Of a DNA stretch of 64,000 nucleotides, positions 24,222-32,845 are shown one piece after another. The notes beneath the pieces were generated by a model, which saw only the letters and a program-made list of their open reading frames with translations, was not told where the DNA came from and made no database searches. Numbering within the stretch: position 1 is the stretch's first letter; each line of letters opens with the position of its first letter. The DNA comes from Acidobacteriota bacterium (lineage in GTDB: Bacteria; Acidobacteriota; Blastocatellia; UBA7656), in assembly GCA_038040445.1 (NCBI GenBank), contig JBBPIG010000010.1:124001-188000 (forward strand), in the 5' to 3' direction. The position numbers and the translations under genes were made by a program.

Positions 24222-26564
24222 CTACTCCAGCACAGACTCCTCGGGCGTCTTATCCGGGCGCACTCTTATGAACACCGGCTCACGGAGGTTACCGGTGCTC
24301 ACTCGCGAAGCATACTGCACTTCGCATACAAGCTGAGGCTCGAGCCAAACAGTAACTGCGTCGTCGATGGGTTTCTGTTTGATCGGGCGCTCTCCGCGTT
24401 TAACCTTCTGAAGCAAGGCAAGTATCGCTTTCGATGTGCGCTCGTTGAAGCCCGTGCCGACTTTACCCACATACACGAGCTGCTTGCCTCGATAAATTCC
24501 CAACTGTAACGCGCCGAATGTAGATTCGCGCTCGCCTTTGCCCTTGGTGTAGCCGATGATCACGCAGTCCGCCGTGCTCCGAGTCTTGATCTTGAACCAG
24601 TGCGAAGTCCGCTTGCCGGGGAGGTAGATGCTGTTACGCTCCTTTGCCATGATTCCTTCGAGCCCGTGGGCGGCTGCCGCTTTGAACAACGCGGGACCGT
24701 CATCGATCGTCTCGCTCGGCCGATAAGCAGGGTTCGGCAGCTTGATGGAATCAACCATCCAGGCGCGGCGGCGCACCAACGGTTCGTTGACGATCGGCCG
24801 GCCATCGACATAAAGGCAGTCGAATACGTAGCACACTGCCGGATGCTTTGCGCGAGCCCGAGCGACCGAAGCTTCGTTGCGATGCTGCAAGCGGTGCAGC
24901 ACGTCTTCGAAGACTGGCTGACCCTGGGCGTTAAGGCAGACGATCTCGACGTCGAACAAACCACACGCCGCGCGAAACGCCTGCTCCGGAATGAGCAGTT
25001 CCGGGAAAAGGTTGGTTATGTCACGTTGGGCGCGGCTGCGAATGGTGATCTTGCCTTCATCGAGCGAGACCATCGCGCGAATGCCGTCCCACTTCACCTC
25101 GAAGAGAAAGTCCGGCGAGTCGAACGGCTCGTTGCGGCTTTGCGCGAGCATCGGCTCGATAGGGGCGCGCAGCCAGTCGATCTGCGGCGGGACAAGGCGC
25201 TCGCACAGCCAGTCCTTCTCCTTGGTGTGGATCATCCGATACTCGTCGTTCCATTCACGGCTCTGGAAGCGAAAGTAAAAACCGTCCTTCTTCTCCTTTG
25301 TGATTTCGTATCTGCCCCGGGCGAAGATCCACATGTCGCCGCCGCCGTATTCGCCCTTTGGAATCGTGCCTTCGAAGTCGAGATACTTAAGCGGATGGTC
25401 TTCGGTTTGAACTGCCATGCGTTTGATGCCCGGGCGCGGAGGAAGCCCCTTGGGAACGGCCCAACATTTCAGCGTGCCTTCGCGTTCAAGACGCACGTCG
25501 TAGTGTAGCCGGGTGGCATGGTGGCGATGAACGACGAACGCGTTGCCGTCGCCGGCGAACACCTCCGGTCCGGGTTCCGGGGTTTTGTCGAAGGCTCGCT
25601 TGCGTGCATAGTCGGAGAGCGCGTCATTGTTCTTCGAAGCTTTTGCCTTTGGCGACTGCTTGCTCGACTTTGGTTGCTGGGTGTGAAGCTTGGCTGCGTA
25701 GGCGCCGATCGTTTCCCAGGGATCGCCTTCGTCGAGCAGAAGATCAGCCGCGTTGCGCAAGTTGAACTCCGCCGGGTCCTCGACCGACTCGAGCCGTTCC
25801 CAGGTGAGCGGCATCGACACCGGCGCGTGCTCGCGCCCTCGAACGCTGTAAGGAGACACGATCGTCTGGTAAGTGCTGTTGCGGTAGATGTCGATCAGCA
25901 CTTTTCCTTTTCGCTGATCCTTCTTGATCAGAAGCGTAGTCGTCGCACTGTGCTTTTCGATGAACGACCTGGCAACTAACGTAGCCGCTTCCCGCGCTAC
26001 GTCGAACGGCCATTTTGGTTCGATGGGCGCGACGATGTGTACGCCTTTGCCGCCGGTTGTTTTGACGAAGGTGTGATAGCCAAACTTCTCGATGTGCTCC
26101 TTCAAGTCAAAGGCCAGCTCGACGATTTTGGTGAACGGATATTTCTCGGGCGGATCGAGGTCCCACACGATGTAGTCGGGTTTGTCATGGTGAGGAGCGC
26201 GGCAATGCATCTGATGAAGCTCGATGCATGCCAGATTCGCCAGCCACACCAGAGATGCTTCTTCGGTGGCCAGCACGTAGTCGACCTTATCTTCTTTGTC
26301 GCCGAGCACGACGTGTTCGAGCCACGCCGGCGCCCACTCGGGGCGATTCTTTTGAAAGAAGGTTTGATGGTCGATGCCGTCGGGCCAGCGCACCAGCGTA
26401 AGCGGCCGGCCTTTTATATGACGCAGGATGGTCGGCGCGATCTTGAGGTAGTATTCGATCAGCTCTGCTTTGACTATTTCGTCCGAGGGGAAGAGGACCT
26501 TGTTCAGGTTGGAGAGCTCGATCTTGCGTTTGCCGACAGTGACTGTGGTGCTGGTTCGGGGCAT
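24222..26564 (-). CDS. ligD: ATP-dependent DNA ligase LigD (polymerase, 3'-phosphoesterase and ligase domains)
   Basis: Repairs double-strand breaks by bacterial non-homologous end joining together with Ku. Domain order is polymerase, phosphoesterase, ligase, as in the mycobacterial enzyme. The primase-like polymerase (residues about 10-300) has YIVWDLDPPEKYPFT with metal-binding aspartates and TTGGKGVHIVAPIEP. The phosphoesterase (about 335-450) has VVHRHHATRLHYDVRLEREG and TIPKGEYGGGD. The ligase (about 470-780) has the nucleotidyl-lysine motif FEVKWDGIRAMV and an OB fold (VYVGKVGTGFNERT). At 780 residues it is complete. No ku gene lies in this window. The start has only a weak AAGAAGA upstream. 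Confidence 0.95.
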   Translation of the reverse strand: MPRTSTTVTVGKRKIELSNLNKVLFPSDEIVKAELIEYYLKIAPTILRHIKGRPLTLVRWPDGIDHQTFFQKNRPEWAPAWLEHVVLGDKEDKVDYVLATEEASLVWLANLACIELHQMHCRAPHHDKPDYIVWDLDPPEKYPFTKIVELAFDLKEHIEKFGYHTFVKTTGGKGVHIVAPIEPKWPFDVAREAATLVARSFIEKHSATTTLLIKKDQRKGKVLIDIYRNSTYQTIVSPYSVRGREHAPVSMPLTWERLESVEDPAEFNLRNAADLLLDEGDPWETIGAYAAKLHTQQPKSSKQSPKAKASKNNDALSDYARKRAFDKTPEPGPEVFAGDGNAFVVHRHHATRLHYDVRLEREGTLKCWAVPKGLPPRPGIKRMAVQTEDHPLKYLDFEGTIPKGEYGGGDMWIFARGRYEITKEKKDGFYFRFQSREWNDEYRMIHTKEKDWLCERLVPPQIDWLRAPIEPMLAQSRNEPFDSPDFLFEVKWDGIRAMVSLDEGKITIRSRAQRDITNLFPELLIPEQAFRAACGLFDVEIVCLNAQGQPVFEDVLHRLQHRNEASVARARAKHPAVCYVFDCLYVDGRPIVNEPLVRRRAWMVDSIKLPNPAYRPSETIDDGPALFKAAAAHGLEGIMAKERNSIYLPGKRTSHWFKIKTRSTADCVIIGYTKGKGERESTFGALQLGIYRGKQLVYVGKVGTGFNERTSKAILALLQKVKRGERPIKQKPIDDAVTVWLEPQLVCEVQYASRVSTGNLREPVFIRVRPDKTPEESVLE

Positions 26565-26578
26565 GGGTTTGCGTCTTC

Positions 26579-27049
26579 TTAATCACACCTCACGCGCTTC
26601 ATCAGAAACTGGATAAGCTTCGGCTTCCCCTTTTCCATGCCCTCAATGGCGGCAAGCAGCGAGCCATCTACCTGTTTCTGATAAACGATCCGCTGAGGAA
26701 AGTCGTGTTCGACGTTTTCGAAGACCGCCTGCTTGTCGTTTACCTTAACGAGCTTGAACGGTACCGGCTTCCCCCCATTCGGTTGAGCTATGTAGAAAAC
26801 CCCGTCGCTCTGTGCGCGAATTTGCAAGAACTCGTAGAACTCTGTCTTACCTTCTTTGACGGTTCTGCCGATACCGAGCATCGACTGTCCGGCAAGCTTG
26901 GTCCATTGTTCTTCCGTTTGATCTTTGTCGCCGCCCCTCCAACAGCCGGTTATCCACGTTAGCTTCTCCATCTCCGGACTGTTCTCCTGCGCCCATACGC
27001 CGGCGCATATCAGGATGACGCACGAGACGGCGAGCAAATACTTTTTCAC
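26579..27049 (-). CDS. Secreted DUF6265-family protein
   Basis: A 156-residue exported protein of unknown function. The signal peptide is MKKYLLAVSCVILICAGVWA. The conserved pattern WITGCWRGGD, EEQWTKLAGQSMLGIGRTVK, TEFYEFLQI and VFENVEHDFPQRIVYQKQ is that of DUF6265, a lipocalin-like beta-barrel domain frequent in Acidobacteriota and Bacteroidota. It ends 14 bases before LigD starts and begins 12 bases after the MoaD-like gene, all on the minus strand. A transcription unit with the MoaD-like and BNR genes is therefore possible. Confidence 0.75.
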   Translation of the reverse strand: MKKYLLAVSCVILICAGVWAQENSPEMEKLTWITGCWRGGDKDQTEEQWTKLAGQSMLGIGRTVKEGKTEFYEFLQIRAQSDGVFYIAQPNGGKPVPFKLVKVNDKQAVFENVEHDFPQRIVYQKQVDGSLLAAIEGMEKGKPKLIQFLMKRVRCD

Positions 27050-27061
27050 GTTGTTACTCCT

Positions 27062-27322
27062 TCACCCTCCGCTCAGCGCCAGCAGTATCGATACCTCGTC
27101 ATCGGCTCGCAGCCGGCCGGTGAGATCATGCGCCTGGTCGTGATTGACGAAGATCTTTATGTGCGGGCGAATCGAGTCCTGTTCGTCGATGATGCGAAAG
27201 CGAAATCCGGGATAGCGCTTGTCGAGTTCTCGAAAAAGTTCGTCAAGAGATGCACCGCTCGCTTCTACTTCGTCCTTCTGGCCGGTGTAGGACCTCAGCG
27301 CTGATGGAACGTAGACCTTCAC
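27062..27322 (-). CDS. MoaD/ThiS-family ubiquitin-like sulfur carrier protein
   Basis: An 86-residue beta-grasp protein. It starts KVYVPSALRSYTGQKDEVEA, has HIKIFVNHDQ in the middle, and ends DDEVSILLALSGG. The terminal Gly-Gly is the site that is adenylated and thiocarboxylated in MoaD and ThiS. I place the start at a GTG (27320-27322) which overlaps the TGA of the upstream BNR gene (GTGA), so translation is probably coupled. A longer frame upstream runs through the BNR gene in another frame and is not real. No MoaE, ThiG or activating enzyme lies nearby. A role in a pathway other than molybdopterin or thiamine is possible. Confidence 0.85.
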   Translation of the reverse strand: MKVYVPSALRSYTGQKDEVEASGASLDELFRELDKRYPGFRFRIIDEQDSIRPHIKIFVNHDQAHDLTGRLRADDEVSILLALSGG

Positions 27323-28512
27323 TTCAATTGCTCCGCCACCTCGACCGCATAGACGTGCGGAAGATGTCTCGCCAGGCACTCCCAGTGTTTGCCCTCGTTG
27401 GTGCTGCCCCACACTTCGCCGTTGGTTGTGCCGAAATAGATACCGACCGGCTTGTGCGAGTCCGCGGTCATCGACTGCCGTTGGACCGTCAGCCACGCGT
27501 GCTTCCCGGGCAACCCTTTGTCCAGCCTCTTCCACTTCTTTCCGGCGGTGTGCGTCACGTAGACCGCCGGCTTTCCATCAGGACTCGTGCGTGGCCATAC
27601 GGCCGTTCCGTCCATCGGAAATACCCACACCGTGTCCGGGTCGCGCGGATGCAGCACCATTGGAAAGCCGATGTCACCAACCTCCTTTGGCATGTTGTCG
27701 CCGATGCGCACCCAGACTGCTTCGTCTCGCTCCATTCGATATATGCCGCAATGGTTCTGTTGATACAGCCGGTCCGGCATCAGCGGATGTAGTCTCACGC
27801 AATGAGGATCGTGTCCGTACTCGGGATCAGGGATTGGCAGGAAGTCAGCGACACAACCTTTGTTCAGCGGCTTCCAATCGGCGCCGCGATCCGTGCTTTC
27901 AAAAACACCGCCCATGGACATCCCGAGATACATATGATTCGGGTCGCGCGGGTCAATCAATATCGAATGCATCTTCGGGCCGTCGGGTGTTCCGTCGCCC
28001 ATGCCTCCTACCCACTCGTCGCGCATCGGATGGTCGTTGAAACCCGAGATGCCTTCCCATGTTGCGCCGCCGTCTTCCGAGCGGAACAAACCCTGAGGCG
28101 ATGAGCCCGCCCACCAGACTCCAGGCTCGCTCGCGTGGCCGGGCGTGAGCCAGAAGACGTGATCGACGACCCGGCCCTTCTCGCCCTCGGGCGCTTTGGG
28201 AAAGGCGGGAGGCGTTTGAGCTTCCGTCCAGGACGCGCCGAAGTCGTTTGATCGAAACACAGTCGGCCCGAGGTGTCCCGTGCGGCAACCCATCAGGATT
28301 GTCTGGCGCTCTCGCGGGTCCTGGACCATGTGATGAATCATCTGGCCAAGGAAGATAGGCTCGGAGAGCTTCCACCTCTTGCGATTCTTCCCGCCGCGAA
28401 GGATGAAGGCTCCCTTGCGGGTTCCGATGAGTAACGCAAGCGGGCCTTTATCTGGTTTGTGATTGGTTTGTGCAGCCGAAGGGTTCTCGTTTGAACTATC
28501 AGGTTTCGCCAT
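27319..28512 (-). CDS. BNR/sialidase-like beta-propeller protein, cytoplasmic type, coupled to the MoaD-like gene
   Basis: A 397-residue beta-propeller with Asp-box/BNR repeats: VFRSNDFGASWTEAQTPP, LFRSEDGGATWEGISGF, VFESTDRGADWKPLN and VYVTHTAGKKWKRLD. Histidine- and aspartate-rich loops (MIHHMVQDP, VDHVFWLTPGHASEPGVWWA, YGHDPHCVRLHP) are conserved-looking and could form an active or metal site. No signal peptide is present, unlike the giant propeller at 29451. BNR proteins include sialidases, but the sialidase FRIP motif is absent, so 'exo-alpha-sialidase' would be over-annotation. I recall this gene next to MoaD-like genes in other bacteria, which would imply a shared function. Confidence 0.78.
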   Translation of the reverse strand: MAKPDSSNENPSAAQTNHKPDKGPLALLIGTRKGAFILRGGKNRKRWKLSEPIFLGQMIHHMVQDPRERQTILMGCRTGHLGPTVFRSNDFGASWTEAQTPPAFPKAPEGEKGRVVDHVFWLTPGHASEPGVWWAGSSPQGLFRSEDGGATWEGISGFNDHPMRDEWVGGMGDGTPDGPKMHSILIDPRDPNHMYLGMSMGGVFESTDRGADWKPLNKGCVADFLPIPDPEYGHDPHCVRLHPLMPDRLYQQNHCGIYRMERDEAVWVRIGDNMPKEVGDIGFPMVLHPRDPDTVWVFPMDGTAVWPRTSPDGKPAVYVTHTAGKKWKRLDKGLPGKHAWLTVQRQSMTADSHKPVGIYFGTTNGEVWGSTNEGKHWECLARHLPHVYAVEVAEQLK

Positions 28513-28880
28513 AAGGGGGCTCCCGTCACGATTCTTCTTCTTAGTCGTATCAAAGACGTTCCGCAGCAGGCAAGCTGAAGCGTGAACGCCAACCTCTTTC
28601 GCGTTGCATTATACATTCTGAACAGCGGGTTTGCATCGTCAGTCAACAAGCACGTTTTGGATCAAGCATCCGCCCATCCGCCAACCTGACTGAATGGATC
28701 GAACAATCGAAGGGCTGAACGAAATTATCGGCGGTTAACGCTACTTCGTCTTGGGATTGCCGTCCGCTGACGCAGCCTTATTCTCCTCCGCTCGAATCAG
28801 ATCCAGCTTCCCAGCCCTTCATAATGTGATGGTAAGTCGTGATATGATCAACTATCTTACCGTTTGAAGTGGAGCAAAAG
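28513..28880. other. Spacer with remnants of a mazF tail and a VPS10-gene tail
   Basis: Positions 28711-28811 duplicate 29421-29521 (see the repeat entries). The left part reads in frame as a stop followed by MDRTIEGLNEIIGG and TAA, the end of a MazF-like toxin. The right part, read on the minus strand, gives KLDLIRAEENKAASADGNPK followed by TK and a stop, the end of the giant propeller. Nothing else is seen. Confidence 0.7.
28711..28811. repeat. Direct repeat A flanking the mazEF module
   Basis: About 100 bases, matching 29421-29521 at a constant offset of 710. I count seven differences in the 96-base core, all transitions. It contains the 3' end of a mazF-like gene and, on the other strand, the 3' end of the VPS10-like gene. 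Confidence 0.88.
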
Positions 28881-29123
28881 ATGAGCACAACCAAAGTGGC
28901 CATCACAATTGATGAAGCATTGCTAGCAAAGCTGGATCGCTTGGTCGACAAGAACGTGTTTCCGAATCGAAGCAAAGCTATTCAAGAAGCAGTTCAAGAC
29001 AAACTGGCGAGGATGCACCGGGGCCGCCTCGCGCGAGAGTGCGCCAAGCTCGATCCGCGCGCCGAGCAAGCGCTCGCGGAAGAGGGCATTGACGCGGAGC
29101 TGAATGAATGGCCCGAATTCTAA
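28881..29123 (+). CDS. Ribbon-helix-helix antitoxin (MazE/CopG-like)
   Basis: An 80-residue antitoxin of a type II module. The N-terminal ribbon-helix-helix is [40 protein letters not shown]. The C-terminal acidic tail ([19 protein letters not shown]) is the expected toxin-binding segment. The start is the ATG at 28881, with a GGAG-containing stretch (AGTGGAGCAAAAG) upstream. It overlaps the toxin gene by 16 bases, typical of such pairs. It should bind the toxin and repress the operon. Confidence 0.85.
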   Translation: MSTTKVAITIDEALLAKLDRLVDKNVFPNRSKAIQEAVQDKLARMHRGRLARECAKLDPRAEQALAEEGIDAELNEWPEF

Positions 29124-29448
29124 GAGGCGATATAGTTTGGGCGGACCTCAGTCCCACGAGAGGAAAGGAACAAGCCGGTGCGCGTCCAGTCCTCATCTTG
29201 AGCCAAGACATATTCAATCAACGCTCGGGCACGGTCATCGCGATGGCACTCACCAGTAAGCCACAGCGCGCCGGATTCCCGTTGACGTTTGAGCTTGGCG
29301 GCAAGGGCCTTCCGAAGAAGGCATGGGTTGTTGATCCGTCCAGATTCGCACGCTTTCAGTCGAACGCCCCGGCAAGCGAATAGGGAAAGTCAATCCTGAC
29401 GAATTAGCTCAAGTCATCGCGGGTCTGAACGAAATCATCGGCGGCTAA
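29108..29448 (+). pseudogene. MazF/PemK-family endoribonuclease toxin, frameshifted near the C-terminus
   Basis: The N-terminal 75 residues are a normal Maz[51 protein letters not shown]. After WVVDPS the annotated frame ends abruptly at 29383 (RFARFQSNAPASE). The neighbouring frame reads IRTLSVERPGKRIGKVNPDE, then LAQVIAGLNEIIGG and a stop at 29448, which is the normal MazF ending. One base appears to be missing near 29338 (CCGTCCAGATT, where CAGATT would restore the frame). The toxin is probably inactive unless this is an assembly error. An identical-looking tail is found in direct repeat A upstream. Confidence 0.8.
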
Positions 29449-29521
29449 CACTACTTCATCTTGGGATTGCTGTCCGCTGACGTAGCCTTATTCTCCTCCG
29501 CCCGAATCAGATCCAGCTTCC
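29421..29521. repeat. Direct repeat B flanking the mazEF module
   Basis: This is the intact context: the 3' end of the MazF reading frame, then the 3' end of the giant propeller gene (stop at 29451). Together with copy A it brackets about 610 bases containing both module genes. Confidence 0.88.
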
Positions 29522-32500
29522 GACCCGCAAGCACCTTGTTCAACTGCGCCAGATCACTCTTGAGGGTTGCGTTCAACTTCGCGTGCAAAGCGTCCAACTG
29601 CGCGGACAACTCTTTGAACACCACGTATGACTGAGCGGTCGGCCGTCCGTCACCGGTCTCGATGCTTCGCCGCAACGCTGCGATCTGATTGTTGAGCTTG
29701 ATCGGAAAGTTCAACGGGTCCTGATTGCTTTGATTCCGTACTTGATACACCTCTTCTTCAACCGCGCTGAGCTTCTTCGCCAGCACCTCGCCAGCGTCTG
29801 ACACTGTCTGATCTTTTGCCTTTTCCGCGCGATCCTTGATTTGCTTTTTGATCTCGCGGATCAGAATGACCATCTCATTCGCTTCGCTTGTTTTGTCGCG
29901 CACCTTGATCGCGAGACTGAATTGCTCGGCGAGATCGGCGTCGGTCACGTTGTTAAGACGAGGGTCCCTTTTGATCGCAAACGTTTGAGTCTGAGTCTGA
30001 CCGTTAGCCGTCAAGCGGACCTGATAAGCCCCCGGAGGCGCTAGCGGTCCCGCCTCAGCGCGAGCGCTCCACAAGATCATTCCTTCAAACACCGTCGCGC
30101 CCGGATAGCGCATGTCCCACGTGAAGCGATTCGTTCCGGCTTTTCGCCCGGGCGCGCGAGGCGCGGGCGGACCCCCAAACTCGGCTTCTTCTGCACCTGC
30201 TGCGGGTCGTCGCTTGTCTTCGTCGGCCGAGCCCGTGTAACTGCGAATCACCGCCCCCTTACCGTCGAGAATCTCGAGGGTGACTTTGTCGGCAGGCTGG
30301 TTTAGATAGTAATCGATCGCTGCCTGATTTACCGATCTGATCTGAATGCGCGGTTGGAAGAGATGAACGGCGGCGCTTGCGAGCTCCGGGGTTAGCTGTC
30401 TCAGCACGCCGATGTCGTCGAGAACGTAAAACGATCTGCCGTGAGTCGCGATCACCAGATCGTTCTCTTCAACAACCAGATCGGGCACTTGCGTGTCAGG
30501 CAAGTTCAAAGACAGCGATTGCCAGTTCGCTCCGTCATCGAACGAAACATAGATGCCGTGTTCGGCGCCGGCATACAGCAACCCCGGCCGCTTCGGGTCT
30601 TCTCGCACTGCGTGAACGTAGTCGTCTGGACGGATGCCGTTGACGATCTTTTTCCACGTCTTGCCGTAGTCATCGGTCTTGAAGATATACGGCGCGCGGT
30701 CATCCAACTGATATCGCTTCGCGGCGAGATAAGCCGTTCCCGGTTTGTGAGGCGACGCTTCGATCAAGCTGATGCGGCTGAACTCCGGGAGATCCGGCGG
30801 CGTTATCTTGTCCCACTTCTTGCCCCCGTCCCGCGTGATGTAAGCCAGCCCATCATCCGAGCCGGTCCATATCGTGTTGGCCTCCAGACGCGACGGAGCG
30901 AGGGTGAAAATTGTGCCGTAGATCTCCGGCCCATTCTGATCTTTGGTGATCGGCCCGCCCGAATCGCCGAGCGTTTTCGGATCAGCGCGAGTGAGATCCG
31001 GGCTGATCCGCTCCCAGCTCTGGCCGTCGTTGGTGGTCTTCCACAGATGCTGCGACGAGGTGTAGAGCACGTTCGAATCGTGCGGCGAGAAGACTATCGG
31101 GAACGTCCACTGCCAACGCTCCTTCAGCGCGCTTGCGGGCATGCCGGAGAAGAAAAGCGGATAGACCTGGATGTCGCGGGTGTGTCCGGTCGATCGATCG
31201 AACCGGGTCAGCAGAGCGCCCTGACTTCCCGCATAAAACAAATTCGGGTTCTTCGGATGGGGCGCGATGTAGCCGCTCTCGCCCCCGCCAACTGCGTACA
31301 TCACGCTTGGCGTCCTGCCGCGTCCGCCGGCTTCGCTGGATACACAGACCGTCGAGTTATCCTGCTGCGCGCCACAGACGTGATAAGGGAAATCCCTGGT
31401 GGTCGCGACGCGATAGAGCTGCGCCGTGGGATAGTTCTGCCCGGTCCAGGTCTCGCCGCCGTTGATCGACACGTTACCGCCCCCATCGTTGCTGTTGATC
31501 ATGCGCTGGGGGTCGTTGGACGCGATCCACAAGTCGTGATTGTCTCCGTGCGGCACGCGAATCGTTTTGTAGGTCTTGCCTCCGTCAGTCGATTTGTAGA
31601 AGCCGGTGTTGAGCACGTAGACCGTGTCGCGCACTTTTGGATCGGCGTACAGCCGTGAGTAGTAGAACGCGCGTTGCCGCAAGCGGCGGTCTTCGCTGAT
31701 TTTCTTCCAGGTCGCGGCCGAGTCGTCGGATACAAAGACGCCGCCGTCTTCTGCCTCGACAATCGCGTAGACGCGCTTACCGTCGGCTCCCGAAACGCTG
31801 ACGCCGATCTTGCCGACGACGCCTTGGGGCAGACCGGTGTTGCGGGTGATCTCGGCCCAGGTATCGCCGCCGTCGGTTGATTTGAATAGACCGCTTTCAG
31901 GTCCGCCGCTCGACAGACTCCACGGCGTGCGATAGGCGTCCCAGATGGCGGCGAACATCACCTGCGGATCTTGCGGATCGAAGCAAAGGTCAACAGCGCC
32001 CGAATGATTGCTGCGGAACAAGACCTTCTGCCAGGTCTTGCCTCCGTCCTTCGAGCGAAACACGCCTCGCTGTTCGTTGGGTCCATACGGATGACCCAGC
32101 GCACAGGCATAGACAAGATCGGCGTTGGCGGGATGAACTCGAATGCGGGAGATAGCGTGGGTGTCCGCGAGTCCAACGTGGGTCCACGTCTTGCCCGCGT
32201 CGACTGATTTGTAGACGCCATCACCCTGCATGATGTTGCCGCGCAGTTGGACCTCACCCATGCCGATATAGACCACATCAGGATTGGATTCGCTTACCGC
32301 GACCGCGCCAATCGATGAGCTTTTTATCTGCCCGTCGGTGACCGGCTTCCAGGTGACGCCACCATCGCCGGTCTTCCACAAGCCGCCGCCGACCGCGCCG
32401 AAGTAGTATTCGAAGGGCCGGCTGGTGCTTCCAGCGCAGGCGATCGAACGGCCGCCGCGAACAGGACCGATGCTCCGCCACCGCAGCGCGTTGAACAGCG

Positions 32501-32627
32501 AAGAATCGTAGTTCTTCTTCGCTGCATCAGCGGCGGATGATTGGGCGCGAACGTCGCCCGGCAATATCGCTGCGATTGCTACGGCCAACCTCACTCCAAA
32601 AAGCGCGCGCTTCACGATGCGTTGCAT
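29451..32627 (-). CDS. Giant secreted VPS10/sortilin-like beta-propeller glycosyl-hydrolase-like protein
   Basis: A 1058-residue exported protein. GGAGGG lies seven bases before the ATG and the signal peptide is MQRIVKRALFGVRLAVAIAA followed by ILPGDVRA. It then begins NALRWRSIGPVRGGRSIACA, typical of the acidobacterial family. At least eight BNR/Asp-box repeats are visible: LWKTGDGGVTWKPVTD, VYKSVDAGKTWTHVG, VFRSKDGGKTWQKVLF, LFKSTDGGDTWAEI, FYKSTDGGKTYKTI, YITRDGGKKWDKI, IFKTDDYGKTWKKI. The C-terminal 300 residues hold a beta domain (FTWDMRYPGATVFEGMILWS) and a helical tail. These proteins are abundant in Acidobacteriota; some are annotated as glycosyl hydrolases, but activity is unproven. 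Confidence 0.88.
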   Translation of the reverse strand: MQRIVKRALFGVRLAVAIAAILPGDVRAQSSAADAAKKNYDSSLFNALRWRSIGPVRGGRSIACAGSTSRPFEYYFGAVGGGLWKTGDGGVTWKPVTDGQIKSSSIGAVAVSESNPDVVYIGMGEVQLRGNIMQGDGVYKSVDAGKTWTHVGLADTHAISRIRVHPANADLVYACALGHPYGPNEQRGVFRSKDGGKTWQKVLFRSNHSGAVDLCFDPQDPQVMFAAIWDAYRTPWSLSSGGPESGLFKSTDGGDTWAEITRNTGLPQGVVGKIGVSVSGADGKRVYAIVEAEDGGVFVSDDSAATWKKISEDRRLRQRAFYYSRLYADPKVRDTVYVLNTGFYKSTDGGKTYKTIRVPHGDNHDLWIASNDPQRMINSNDGGGNVSINGGETWTGQNYPTAQLYRVATTRDFPYHVCGAQQDNSTVCVSSEAGGRGRTPSVMYAVGGGESGYIAPHPKNPNLFYAGSQGALLTRFDRSTGHTRDIQVYPLFFSGMPASALKERWQWTFPIVFSPHDSNVLYTSSQHLWKTTNDGQSWERISPDLTRADPKTLGDSGGPITKDQNGPEIYGTIFTLAPSRLEANTIWTGSDDGLAYITRDGGKKWDKITPPDLPEFSRISLIEASPHKPGTAYLAAKRYQLDDRAPYIFKTDDYGKTWKKIVNGIRPDDYVHAVREDPKRPGLLYAGAEHGIYVSFDDGANWQSLSLNLPDTQVPDLVVEENDLVIATHGRSFYVLDDIGVLRQLTPELASAAVHLFQPRIQIRSVNQAAIDYYLNQPADKVTLEILDGKGAVIRSYTGSADEDKRRPAAGAEEAEFGGPPAPRAPGRKAGTNRFTWDMRYPGATVFEGMILWSARAEAGPLAPPGAYQVRLTANGQTQTQTFAIKRDPRLNNVTDADLAEQFSLAIKVRDKTSEANEMVILIREIKKQIKDRAEKAKDQTVSDAGEVLAKKLSAVEEEVYQVRNQSNQDPLNFPIKLNNQIAALRRSIETGDGRPTAQSYVVFKELSAQLDALHAKLNATLKSDLAQLNKVLAGRKLDLIRAEENKATSADSNPKMK

Positions 32628-32804
32628 TCTGAATCCCTCCAGTTATGATTCGAGCCCGCGTAGCGGGCTGTTCGCGGGCTGAACGATAACGCTGTTCCCA
32701 TGCGCATGCAACCTCACTGCATGCGACATCGCGCGAGATGGCAGCGCGTGGTTCGAAGAGCTTTACTCGACCCTGATCAACCTAGCAACGACGCGCCTTT
32801 TTGA

Positions 32805-32810
32805 TATAAT
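32805..32810 (+). promoter_or_regulatory. Possible -10 box upstream of the first crotonase gene
   Basis: A perfect TATAAT 36 bases before the ATG at 32846. I see no good -35 at 17 bases, so this is tentative. Confidence 0.35.
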
Positions 32811-32845
32811 CCAGCCCCTATCAAACGACCTCACGAAAGGACAAC

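Noticed and set aside
27323-27535. Longer form of the MoaD-like protein
   Set aside because: It would overlap the BNR gene by more than 200 bases in another frame; beta-grasp homology begins at the GTG at 27322.
28778-28975. 65-codon minus-strand ORF over the mazE start
   Set aside because: It is antisense to the ribbon-helix-helix gene and the decayed propeller tail; no start signal.
30441-31658. 405-codon plus-strand ORF inside the giant propeller gene
   Set aside because: Long only because of GC-rich codon bias; no domain, and the minus strand has repeated Asp boxes.
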